Source of the DNA: Scleroderma bovista
Lineage: Eukaryota > Basidiomycota > Agaricomycetes > Boletales > Sclerodermataceae
Assembly: GCA_037178675.1 (NCBI GenBank)
Contig: JAYMGJ010000081.1
Coordinates: 1-20,502 of the forward strand
Direction of reading: 5' to 3'
Length of the DNA stretch: 20,502 nucleotides
The notes under the pieces are model-generated. The model had not been told where the DNA came from and did no database searches. It worked only from the letters and a program-made list of their open reading frames with translations. How positions within the stretch are numbered: the first letter of the stretch is position 1; the number at the start of each line of letters is the position of its first letter. A program made the translations under genes and the position numbers. Below, in pieces: positions 1-7,121 of the stretch.

Positions 1-185
1 CTAACCTAACCTAACCTAACCCTAACCTAACCCTAACCTAACCTAACCCTAACCTAACCCTAACCTAACCTAACCTAACCTAACCCTAACCTAACCTAAC
101 CTAACCCTAACCTAACCTAAACCTAACCTAACCTAACCTAACCCTAACCCTAACCCTAACCTTAACCCTAACCCTAACCTAACCC
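1..185. repeat. Telomeric repeat array (C-rich strand)
   Basis: The array is an uninterrupted run of CCTAA and CCCTAA units, that is TTAGG and TTAGGG on the complementary strand, with rare slips (an extra A near 120 and an extra T near 162). C-rich sequence at the 5' edge of the + strand is the polarity of a left chromosome terminus. The five-base unit is as common as the six-base unit. The array runs without a spacer into a hammerhead-like core at 185. Confidence 0.93.
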
Positions 186-245
186 TGATGAACTTCTCGA
201 AAGAACGCTTCGGTGTTTACACTAGAGCGCCCTTCCTCCCTCGTC
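185..245 (+). ncRNA. Hammerhead ribozyme remnant fused to the telomere
   Basis: CTGATGA (185-191) and GAAA (199-202) are separated by seven bases that form no convincing stem II. Downstream lie the stem III hairpin (CGCTT pairing with GAGCG around GTGT/ACAC) and the TTCCTCC cleavage-site region shared with the intact copies at 2039, 6775, 7547 and 7790. The 5' strand of stem I is replaced by telomere repeats. This is a truncated copy that is probably catalytically dead. Confidence 0.6.
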
Positions 246-360
246 CTCTAACTCGTAACCTGGCTACCCTACTACTTACATCCCCCCAACCTACCCTGGC
301 ACTACCCTGTGTGGTGACACCTAACTAATCCTAACCCGTTAACTACGAACCTAACCACTA
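246..360. repeat. Degenerate 3' end of terminal repeat plus mutated telomere-like spacer
   Basis: The first part matches the distal end of the PLE terminal repeat (AACCTGGCTAC, then GGCACTACCC, then GTGTGGTG) in diverged form. From about 320 on there are scattered CTAACC/CCTAAC blocks broken by substitutions. I read it as an eroded repeat end followed by an old interstitial telomeric stretch. No gene is visible. Confidence 0.6.
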
Positions 361-447
361 ACCTAACTGCATACCTAACCGGTGGTGTAGGCTAGGAACC
401 GGCGGAGTTTAAAATCGTGAGAGAGTAAACCTGGGTAGCCCCGGGTG

Positions 448-495
448 TCACGTGATCACCGGCTATCGGTTCAATGCGGACCGGTCACGTGATCA
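448..495. promoter_or_regulatory. Paired CACGTG-containing motifs in R1
   Basis: The 11-mer TCACGTGATCA occurs at 448-458 and again at 485-495. The same pair recurs at 1360/1397 and 6096/6133 with identical spacing. The CACGTG core is the E-box-type site bound by bHLH factors in fungi. Use as a binding site is inferred only from conservation and duplication. Confidence 0.4.
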
Positions 496-1128
496 GGCAC
501 GAGCTGTCTGCGAGTCTAGGCTCGGTCCGACTCCGGTCGGATAAATTACTTCCGAGTCAATCTCCGACTTTCCCCGACAGGCACATGGCGCCCGGATAGA
601 AGTTCTTTAACGAAGTGGGGCTAGTGCGCAACAGGGCCGATGTCCGATTGCGCCGTGACGACCGTTACCGTCACCGCCCCCCGGCTATTTAGTTATCTGC
701 TTCCATAGTACAATAGACACTACAAATGGAGTTATATCAGGTGATCCTTGGATCAATGGCCGCTCTGCAAGCGGCGCCGAAGGCTGGATAAGCATCGGAT
801 CTAAAGGATCAGAAGCTCCAGAAGCATTCACCTATTAGGTAACGCCTAAATTGGATCGTTGCATTGTCCAAGACAATGGTAAGCTAAAACGGTTTATTGT
901 TCATCCTGTACATAAGGGAGTACATCACCGGGAAGTTGGTTCACCTGACGATCGGGTCGCGATCGGCTGAGTGTAGTGCCGCTCTGCCCCCCACTACGTG
1001 GTTCTCGGCATCGGAGACGCTTGCCAGTCTAGTAGCACCGAACCAACGGTAAACCAATGGGATAAGTCACTCTTATCAACGCTGTTTGAGATTCCGACTC
1101 AGCAACGGTCTACGGATAAAAGAGATAA

Positions 1129-1205
1129 CGAGAAGGGCTGATGAGACAATAAGTCGAAAGGCACCCCGGTCTTCTGTCCCCGCACAGGAACCACCTTCCC
1201 TCTCG
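1129..1205 (+). ncRNA. Hammerhead ribozyme, type I, subfamily B (copy 1)
   Basis: CTGATGA (1138-1144) and GAAA (1156-1159) flank a 3-bp stem II (GAC/GUC, loop AAUAA). Stem I pairs CGAG-A-AGGG (1129-1137) with CCCUCUCG (1198-1205), 8 bp with one bulged A. Stem III starts with GG/CC and is extended by a hairpin from GGUCUUCUGU to ACAGGAACC. The predicted cleavage follows UU at 1197. All invariant core nucleotides are present. Activity is inferred from the fold. HHRs are known in PLEs. Confidence 0.8.
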
Positions 1206-1240
1206 CACTCGTCTCTCTAGCTCCGCAAGCTGGATTTATC

Positions 1241-1265
1241 GCAAAAATCGCTTCGCGATTTTTGC
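1241..1265 (+). other. Perfect terminal hairpin at the end of R1
   Basis: An 11-bp perfect inverted repeat, GCAAAAATCGC and its complement, encloses a 3-base TTC loop immediately before the junction with the next repeat. A similar hairpin with different bases (10-bp stem) sits at 7122-7152 at the same place in the subfamily B unit. It could be a 3'-end RNA structure recognised by the reverse transcriptase or a 3'-processing signal; the function is unknown. Confidence 0.7.
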
Positions 1266-2029
1266 TCCCCCCTAACTGCAAACCTAACCGGTGGCAGGGT
1301 GTGGCGGGAACCGGCGGAGTTTAAAATCGTGAGAGAGTAAACCTGGGTAGCCCCGGGTGTCACGTGATCACCGGCTATCGGTTCAATGCGGTCCGGTCAC
1401 GTGATCAGGCACGAGCTGTCTGCGGGTCTAGGCCCGGTCCGACTCCGGTCGGATAAATTACTCCGATCAATCTCCGACTTTTTTCCGACAGGCACATGGC
1501 GCCCGGATAGAAGTTCTTTAACGAAGTGGGGCTAGTGCGCAACAGGGCCGATGTCCGATTGCGCCGTGACAACCGTTACTGTCACCGCCCCCCGGCTATT
1601 TAGTTATCCGCTTCCGTAGAACAATAGAGTCTACAAATGGAGTTACATCGGGCGTTCTTCGGAACAATGGCCGCTCTGCAAGCGGCACCCGATTGGCTGG
1701 ATAAGCATCGGATCTAAAAGATCAGAAGCTCCAGAAGCATTTCCTATTAGGTAACGCCTAAATTGGATCTTGCATTGTCCAAGACAATGGTAAGCTAAAC
1801 GGTTTATTGTTCATCCTGTACATATCGGGAGTACATCACCGGGAAGTTGGTTCACCTGACGATCGGGTCGCGATCGGCTGAGTGTAGTGCCGCTCTGCCC
1901 CCACTACGTGGTTCTCGCATCGGAGACGCTTGCCAGTCTAGTAGCACCGAACCAATGGTAACCAATGGGATAAGTCACTCTTATCAACGCTTGCGATTCG
2001 GACTCCGCTCTAAATCCCTGTCCATGCAA

Positions 2030-2038
2030 TATATAAAG
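2030..2038 (+). promoter_or_regulatory. TATA box abutting the hammerhead
   Basis: TATATAAAG ends one base before the stem I strand of the ribozyme. The same box stands in the same place at 6766-6774 and in the truncated copies near 7541 and 7781. TATATAAGG precedes the subfamily B ribozyme at 7001. A start about 30 bases downstream would fall inside the ribozyme core. This is the likely promoter of the reverse transcriptase transcript. Confidence 0.65.
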
Positions 2039-2120
2039 AGACGAAAAGAGGCTGATGAGACTTCAAGTCGAAAGAGCCAGCCTTCGGTGTTTACACTAAA
2101 GGCCCCTTCCTCCCTCGTCT
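2039..2120 (+). ncRNA. Hammerhead ribozyme, type I, subfamily A (R2)
   Basis: CTGATGA (2052-2058), a 3-bp stem II GAC/GUC with loop UUCAA, and GAAA (2070-2073) form the core. Stem I pairs GAGG (2048-2051) with CCUC (2109-2112) and, across an internal loop, AGACG (2039-2043) with CGUCU (2116-2120). Stem III holds a hairpin GCCUU/AAGGC plus GUGU/ACAC. Its innermost part has one G-C pair then an A·C mismatch, so it is weaker than subfamily B. The predicted cut is after U2108. The first AUG after the cut is 2234, the ORF start chosen here. Confidence 0.75.
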
Positions 2121-2233
2121 TTTGCTCATCACCTAGCAACCTGGCTACTCGTTGGCACTACCCCGTGTGGTGTACTTCCCCCCTAACCAAATCAGCGTTC
2201 AGAGCAACCGTACGTCATAGCCAGCAGTTCCCA

Positions 2234-3371
2234 ATGACTGATCCCCGCTCTCCAGTGTCCGGCCCTTCCCGCCCTCGTGCGATGTCACCAGCGCAAGCTG
2301 GTTATGTGCAGGGGAGCATCAGTGAGGTGGTGGCCTCTGGCCCCCCCAACCCTGGTGCTGAGTCAACGGCGCGCTGCCTATCCCTCGGGATGGCCACGTC
2401 GTTAGCAGAGGTCCTGGCACTTGTGCCGGTCGACTTCCGCGAGACCCTCCGCCCCAACTTTAAGCTCCTCAAGGAGTTTGCTGAGCGCCGTGCAACGGCC
2501 TCGGCAGCTGTCTCCAAGCTGGAGAAGCATAAAGTCAATGGTACGTTTCCCACGGCCATTGAGGGGCTGCACACCCCTGTGTTCCAGTTCTCCCGGACCT
2601 TCTTGGAGAAGGGAGGACTGGACACACTCCCTGACGCCGAAATGGAGGCGTTGGTCAAGCGGTGCAAGGGTGATGCCTTGGACTTAGCTCGGGCCAACAA
2701 ATCCAAGGAGGCAAGCTTCTACGACGCCTCATGTCAACCAGAGCAGTGGCTGCCTGCTTGGCGCAAGTGCGTCATCGACCAGGCCGCTAAGGGTGCGGCG
2801 CTGAATAAGCGCCCCCAGATCGTGCCCGATGTCAACGGCGGTGAGAAAATCACCGGTTGGGTCACTGACCCTACCTATGAGTTGCGGGTCAAGAACCTCC
2901 TTGAGGATCTTGTCCAGTTTGGTCTCCGGATTCTCGTCATAGAGTCCGCCAAGGAGCAAGCTGCCAACGCCCGCGACGCCGCCAAGAAGAAGCTTAAGGA
3001 TGTCGCCGACGTCGAGATGGGTGACTCGACACCCGAGAAAAGGGTGGAGGACCTTGTGTCCAAAGCCCTGGGGCAGCGACTCCGCCAACTTGGTATCACG
3101 GTAAGTGATCCAACACCGCTTTTGCTCAGTCAAACTGACGCCTACCTCCCATCTTGTCTAGGGCAAGGGTCAAGGGGGGTCAAAAGGCCCAGGAACGAAA
3201 GCGGGTGCGAAGAAGAACGGAGGGTCCGCCGGACAGAAGGCCAAAGCCAAGGCCACCGGTGGCAAAACCCAAGGCAAACCCGGTCAGAAGACCGCGACGC
3301 CTCTGAGGATCAGAGATGGTCCTGGGCCGTCCTCCAAGCCCGACAAGGGCAAAGGCAAAGCGAGAGTATAG
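2234..3371 (+). CDS. PLE ORF1-like basic protein (spliced form)
   Basis: The first AUG downstream of the predicted ribozyme cut is 2234. If the 61-nt intron 3101-3161 is removed, the frame continues through 3162-3368 and stops at TAG 3369-3371, giving 358 residues. Residues 1-289 are not recognised; a helical, Lys/Ala-rich stretch near residues 235-260 could be a coiled coil. The last 69 residues are almost entirely Gly, Lys, Ala, Gln and Thr (for example GKGQGG and KAKATGGK), typical of a nucleic-acid-binding tail. A Gag-like RNA-packaging role is inferred. Retaining the intron instead keeps the frame open into the reverse transcriptase, so one locus may yield two products. Confidence 0.55.
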
Positions 3372-5854
3372 TCGCTTCTGCCTTCTTCAGGTATGAAAAT
3401 CCACTCTCATACCCCGATGAAATTCTGGACTTACCACTTGGTCTAGCCATCCGATATCTCCTCGCCGCCGCGCCTCCAGCCATGGTGGAGGCGATGAGAT
3501 TCCGGTCGGATGTGCACCTTGGACCTGGGGTAGAACTGCCCTCAATTTTATCTACATCCTTATCTGTCGGACTTCGGTACATGTACCATAGGACTCCCTT
3601 AGGGAGTCTAGTTCCAAAAGCATATAGAGACTTTGTCGAACGCTTGAGATGGCGTTTATACTTTATGCATCAGTCTGCTTTAAGTGGTGCGACTGAATCA
3701 GATGATTCCGGATATGATCCCGATTACGACCTCCATCTTCCCAGGAAGAAGGCGGCCCCGCTTGCGGAGCACTACATTGAACAAGGCATTGATGCCGGAC
3801 GAGAGTTTGTGGACGAATATGTCCGATCGTCTGTACCGCGCATCACAAGTCATCCTGACTATGCTTCAGGTCTACTTGACTGGTGTGCCTTGGAGGAAGA
3901 ACTACGGTCCAAAGGACTAATAGTTACTATTACCGACAAGAATCTCGGTACCGCTGTAATCACGAAGCAATGGTTCATTGAAGGAGCGCATTCGTTGCTC
4001 GACGACCCTACACAATACTTAGAAGTAACTAAGGAAGAGTGTGAGTCAACGTTGCGAGAGACCGTACGAGAAGTCCGTGCCATTGCCGAGGAGTTTGACA
4101 ACTTACCGGGCACGAGCGAGCAGTTTGTTAAATTTTTGGTTAACAAATGTCCGGCCCCTGGCGCAGATGGTTTGCCGAGTGTTCCTCGGTTCTATGTGAT
4201 CCCTAAGATCCATAAGAAGCCTGTTAAACACAGGCCCATAATTCCATGTCATTCCAGCGCACAAGCCCCTGCTGCCAAGTACGTCTCTAAAATGCTAAAA
4301 CCGCTCGTTGAGCGGTGCAAGTTTGTATTACACGGGACTAAGCATCTCGCAACCAAACTAGCATCACTTAGGCTTAATCCAAAACCAGGTTTCAAAGCCT
4401 GGTTAGTAAGCGGCGATGTCGTCGCTTTCTACCCCAGCATACCACTGGAAGAAGCCATGGATATAGTTATGACGCTATTCCGTGGTTACTATAAGAATAC
4501 CCTACCCGTCGAAGAAATAGAACTATTCGAACGGTGTCTTAGATTAGCCAATGCCAAAAATATAGTCGAATTCCAAGGACGCTTCTGGCTCCAAACCCAA
4601 GGACTAGCTATGGGCCAGGCCCCGTCGCCTGACATAGCTAATTTATGGGGTGCATACTTCGAGGAACATCTGTTCCATTCTGAGAGAGCGCTCGCAGATC
4701 TCGGATTTGCATTCGTCGGTAGATATATCGACGACGTCTTTGGAATAGTGTACGCTACTAGTGCTGAGAATGCACTCAAGGTCGCTTCCGTGCTCCGGTA
4801 CGACGACCCTGGCGAAGAACGAGTTCGACTATTGTGGGAAGTTTCGGAGCGCTTCGTTCCGTTCCTGGACATGCTTATTTACATCGATCCGGTAACCGGT
4901 CAGATCGGACATAAGCCATATCAGAAGAAACTTAACCACATGGAAAGAATACCATGGATATCTCACCATCCCAAAGATGTAAAGAAAGGCACTTACATCG
5001 GTGAAATGTCGCGTCTCGCCACGCTTTCATCCTCCCCCGAGGAGTACGTCTCCGCCATAAAAAGCCTGCAAGGGCTGTATATGGCACGTGGCTACCCAGA
5101 GAAGTTGGTCTACACTTGGACTAAAGACAACCTGGCAGAACGGTGGGACAAACGGCTCTCCGAGCCGAAACCCGCACGACCCGTTCTTGTCTTAAAGTCC
5201 GAGTTTAACCCAGCATGGTATGATTTCAACGTCAATGAGCTCGGCAGAGTTATCACCAATCGATGGAAGGAGTATCTCTACTCCATCTATGACCATATGT
5301 GGCGCACGGAAGATGCCGCAGAAAGGTCCCGACATGAGTTCCGTCCGGGAGTTCCCTTAGGGAGGTCTATCGGGTTCTCGTCGGAAGCTCGGACGTTCAT
5401 CATAGATGAGTATCCTGTTTCCGTTGCTAAGCAACGGGTACCTGCTCCCCTTCGGGGTGAACTGCAGGGAGCCCAAGGGCCTTCGGGTTCCGCGGGTACC
5501 GCTGATGGGCCGTCCTCTTCGGGGGATGTTGCTAGTCTCGGCCAAGTTAAACCCAGCGCGAAGTGGCGGAATGTGGTGCCATCTGAGCGGCCTTGTGACT
5601 GGCTTGTTACCCACTATGGTAGACTAAACGACGGAGACACCGGGAAATCTGTCGAGGAAACCATCTTCGACGTTAACCGTGCCGGTCTGTGTGATCGTCG
5701 CTGGTTAGTCAGCAGGAAACGCACTCGCAACCTGTTTGACGTAACCTCTGCTTGGAAGCGTTCTATTCTGAGCGAGCTAGACAGTAGCCGGGATGAAAGT
5801 CCTGACTACTGGAACCAAGTGGTTGACATTGACGTAACAGACATGGAGTTATGA
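2234..5854 (+). CDS. Penelope-like reverse transcriptase (unspliced ORF1-RT reading)
   Basis: One open frame of 1,206 residues from AUG 2234. The RT part matches PLE RTs: TDKNLGTAVI (D568; the PLE DKG-like N-terminal motif), PKIHKKP at 657, motif A GDVVAFYPSIP with catalytic D728, GLAMGQAPSPDIANL at 790, RYIDD with YIDD at 831-834, FLDMLI at 877, then a thumb region with SHHPKDVKKG and RGYPEKLV. No GIY-YIG endonuclease follows; the last 250 or so residues are unrecognised. Members of this clade copy RNA onto free 3' ends at telomeres. The RT may instead start at AUG 3482, which has a good Kozak context (GCCATGG), or follow a splice to the acceptor at 3390. No internal stop or frameshift is seen, so the gene looks intact. 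Confidence 0.88.
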   Translation: MTDPRSPVSGPSRPRAMSPAQAGYVQGSISEVVASGPPNPGAESTARCLSLGMATSLAEVLALVPVDFRETLRPNFKLLKEFAERRATASAAVSKLEKHKVNGTFPTAIEGLHTPVFQFSRTFLEKGGLDTLPDAEMEALVKRCKGDALDLARANKSKEASFYDASCQPEQWLPAWRKCVIDQAAKGAALNKRPQIVPDVNGGEKITGWVTDPTYELRVKNLLEDLVQFGLRILVIESAKEQAANARDAAKKKLKDVADVEMGDSTPEKRVEDLVSKALGQRLRQLGITVSDPTPLLLSQTDAYLPSCLGQGSRGVKRPRNESGCEEERRVRRTEGQSQGHRWQNPRQTRSEDRDASEDQRWSWAVLQARQGQRQSESIVASAFFRYENPLSYPDEILDLPLGLAIRYLLAAAPPAMVEAMRFRSDVHLGPGVELPSILSTSLSVGLRYMYHRTPLGSLVPKAYRDFVERLRWRLYFMHQSALSGATESDDSGYDPDYDLHLPRKKAAPLAEHYIEQGIDAGREFVDEYVRSSVPRITSHPDYASGLLDWCALEEELRSKGLIVTITDKNLGTAVITKQWFIEGAHSLLDDPTQYLEVTKEECESTLRETVREVRAIAEEFDNLPGTSEQFVKFLVNKCPAPGADGLPSVPRFYVIPKIHKKPVKHRPIIPCHSSAQAPAAKYVSKMLKPLVERCKFVLHGTKHLATKLASLRLNPKPGFKAWLVSGDVVAFYPSIPLEEAMDIVMTLFRGYYKNTLPVEEIELFERCLRLANAKNIVEFQGRFWLQTQGLAMGQAPSPDIANLWGAYFEEHLFHSERALADLGFAFVGRYIDDVFGIVYATSAENALKVASVLRYDDPGEERVRLLWEVSERFVPFLDMLIYIDPVTGQIGHKPYQKKLNHMERIPWISHHPKDVKKGTYIGEMSRLATLSSSPEEYVSAIKSLQGLYMARGYPEKLVYTWTKDNLAERWDKRLSEPKPARPVLVLKSEFNPAWYDFNVNELGRVITNRWKEYLYSIYDHMWRTEDAAERSRHEFRPGVPLGRSIGFSSEARTFIIDEYPVSVAKQRVPAPLRGELQGAQGPSGSAGTADGPSSSGDVASLGQVKPSAKWRNVVPSERPCDWLVTHYGRLNDGDTGKSVEETIFDVNRAGLCDRRWLVSRKRTRNLFDVTSAWKRSILSELDSSRDESPDYWNQVVDIDVTDMEL
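3101..3161 (+). other. Predicted 61-nt intron in the PLE coding region
   Basis: The intron has donor GTAAGT at 3101, branch-like CTGAC at 3135 and acceptor TCTAG ending at 3161. The length is not a multiple of three and it contains no stop in the upstream frame. Splicing therefore moves translation into the Lys/Gly-rich tail that stops at 3371, while retention keeps the frame joined to the reverse transcriptase. A second pyrimidine-rich acceptor (CTTCTTCAG) ends at 3390. Confidence 0.7.
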
Positions 5855-6007
5855 ACTGGTCAATGCGGGATAGGGCTACAGAGGCATCAGAAATGAAACC
5901 TCGGCGCTTTTCTTCAAGGAAAATAGCTAACCACACCCTAACCGTAAACCTAACTTAACCAAACCCTAACCAGGGACAAACCCTAACCCGAACCCTAACC
6001 ACTAACC
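5855..6007 (+). repeat. PLE 3' flank ending in telomere-like repeats
   Basis: After the TGA at 5852-5854, about 80 bases of unrecognised sequence are followed from about 5934 by CCCTAACC-type blocks in sense orientation. The blocks are interrupted by non-telomeric bases (AGGGACAA, CCGAACC). In RNA these would be complementary to a TTAGGG overhang, as expected for a terminal element that primes on a telomere end. Part of the stretch may instead be old telomere capping the repeat at 6008. Confidence 0.65.
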
Positions 6008-6765
6008 CTAACTGCAAACCTAACCGGTGGCAGGGTGTGGCGGGAACCGGCGGAGTTTAAAATCGTGAGAGAGTAAACCTGGGTAGTCCCGGGTGTCACG
6101 TGATCACCGGCTATCGGTTCAATGCGGTCCGGTCACGTGATCAGGCACGAGCTGTCTGCGGGTCTAGGCCCGGTCCGACTCCGGTCGGATAAATTACTCC
6201 GATCAATCTCCGACTTTTTTCCGACAGGCACATGGCGCCCGGATAGAAGTTCTTTAACGAAGTGGGGCTAGTGCGCAACAGGGCCGATGTCCGATTGCGC
6301 CGTGACAACCGTTACTGTCACCGCCCCCCGGCTATTTAGTTATCCGCTTCCGTAGAACAATAGAGTCTACAAATGGAGTTATATCGGGCGTTCTTCGGAA
6401 CAATGGCCGCTCTGCAAGCGGCACCCGATTGGCTGGATAAGCATCGGATCTAAAGGATCAGAAGCTCCAGAAGCATTTCCTATTAGGTAACGCCTAATTT
6501 GGATCTTGCATTGTCCAAGACAATGGTAAGCTAAACGGTTTATTGTTCATCCTGTATATATCGGGAGTACATCACCGGGAAGTTGGTTCACCTGACGATC
6601 GGGTCGCGATCGGCTGAGTGTAGTGCCGCTCTGCCCCCACTACGTGGTTCTCGCATCGGAGACGCTTGCCAGTCTAGTAGCACCGAACCAACGGTAACCA
6701 ATGGGATAAGTCACTCTTATCAACGCTTGCGATTCGGACTCCGCTCTAAATCCCTGTCCATGCAA

Positions 6766-6774
6766 TATATAAAG
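6766..6774 (+). promoter_or_regulatory. TATA box in R3
   Basis: TATATAAAG lies at the same position relative to the ribozyme as in the repeat at 1271. No long gene follows it, so if active it would transcribe truncated element debris toward the centromere. Confidence 0.5.
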
Positions 6775-6856
6775 AGACGAAAAGAGGCTGATGAGACTTC
6801 AAGTCGAAAGAGCCAGCCTTCGGTGTTTACACTAAAGGCCCCTTCCTCCATCGTCT
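6775..6856 (+). ncRNA. Hammerhead ribozyme, subfamily A (R3)
   Basis: CTGATGA is at 6788-6794 and GAAA at 6806-6809. Stem I pairs AGACG (6775-6779) with CGUCU (6852-6856) and GAGG with CCUC across an internal loop. The predicted cut is after U6844. It differs from the 2039 copy by C to A in the unpaired internal loop of stem I (6850), which leaves the fold unchanged. Confidence 0.75.
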
Positions 6857-6918
6857 TTTGCTCATCACCTAGCAACCTGGCTACCCGTTGGCACTACCCC
6901 GTGTGGTGTACTTCCCCC

Positions 6919-6941
6919 CTAACCCTAACCCTAACCTAACC
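6919..6941. repeat. Interstitial telomeric repeat between R3 and the subfamily B unit
   Basis: CTAACCCTAACCCTAACCTAACC separates two element fragments. Its orientation matches the terminal array, consistent with a former chromosome end that was later buried by a new insertion. Confidence 0.75.
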
Positions 6942-7007
6942 CCGGAACGTGTAGTTCCGAACCAGCGGTTAGGGCGAAGGGCTTTCGCACACCATTTCCG
7001 TATATAA

Positions 7008-7093
7008 GGAGACTAGGGCTGAAGAGTGGATGGTATCCACGAAAGGACCCCCGCTTTGACACCGCTGTCGAAGCACCTTCCCTCATCGTCTCC
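7008..7093 (+). ncRNA. Hammerhead ribozyme, subfamily B (copy 2)
   Basis: The core is CTGAAGA (7019-7025) and GAAA (7041-7044). The A at core position 7 is tolerated in hammerheads. Stem II is 6 bp, GUGGAU/AUCCAC with loop GGU. Stem I pairs GGAGAC (7008-7013) with GUCUCC (7088-7093) and AGGG with CCCU. Stem III has GG/CC plus a perfect 9-bp hairpin GCUUUGACA/UGUCGAAGC. The predicted cut is after U7079. Compared with the 1129 copy, nearly every helix has changed sequence while keeping pairing. Confidence 0.85.
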
Positions 7094-7121
7094 ATCCACT
7101 TCGCTGAAAGCTGGCTTTACC

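Larger units (their letters stand above)
361..1270 (+). repeat. PLE terminal repeat copy R1 (mosaic)
   Basis: From about 361 to 1080 this follows the same sequence as the repeats at 1271 and 6008. It has the TTTAAAATCG block, two CACGTG-centred motifs, GCCCGGATAGAAG and the ATCAACGC end point, with more mismatches than those two show to each other. After about 1081 it switches to an unrelated distal segment carrying a different hammerhead (1129-1205) and a terminal hairpin. That distal part resembles the unit at 6942-7158 in architecture, so R1 looks like a recombinant of two element subfamilies. Confidence 0.8.
1271..2186 (+). repeat. PLE terminal repeat copy R2 (5' repeat of the full element)
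   Basis: The repeat begins CCTAACTGCAAACC and ends CTTCCCCCCTAAC. It is nearly identical to 6008-6925; I count about eight differences by eye, including C/T near 1648 and A/T in the GGTAACGCCTAA block. It contains the paired CACGTG motifs, a TATA box and a hammerhead. An open reading frame that starts at 1847 inside it is continuous with the downstream ORF, but it lies upstream of the promoter and ribozyme and is probably not translated. Confidence 0.85.
1271..6007 (+). mobile_element. Terminal endonuclease-deficient Penelope-like retroelement (Coprina-like)
   Basis: The element comprises a 5' terminal repeat (1271-2186), a coding region (2234-5854) and a 3' flank ending in CCCTAA-like repeats that abut the next older repeat at 6008. 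The reverse transcriptase is of PLE type and no GIY-YIG endonuclease is visible in the C-terminal part. Sense runs from telomere to centromere. PLEs lacking the endonuclease are known from telomeres of rotifers and fungi, where they are thought to prime on the chromosome's 3' overhang. The repeats at 1271 and 6008 differ at only a handful of positions over about 915 bp, implying recent insertion. The exact 3' boundary, within 5930-6007, is uncertain. Confidence 0.85.
6008..6920 (+). repeat. PLE terminal repeat copy R3
   Basis: This is a full-length copy of the 1271-2186 repeat in direct orientation, with very few substitutions. It contains the paired CACGTG motifs (6096, 6133), the TATA box and a hammerhead. 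It ends CTTCCCCCC and runs into CCCTAA repeats (6919-6941). The open frame starting at 6583 is the repeat-internal frame and ends in telomeric sequence, so I do not call it a gene. Confidence 0.85.

Noticed and set aside
1847..2233. Start of the long PLE ORF at the ATG 1847 inside the terminal repeat
   Set aside because: It lies upstream of the TATA box and hammerhead cut, and the same frame occurs in copies with no downstream gene (6583-6939). The first AUG after the cut is 2234.
6583..6939. 118-codon open frame in R3
   Set aside because: It is the repeat-internal frame running into telomeric repeats, not an independent gene.
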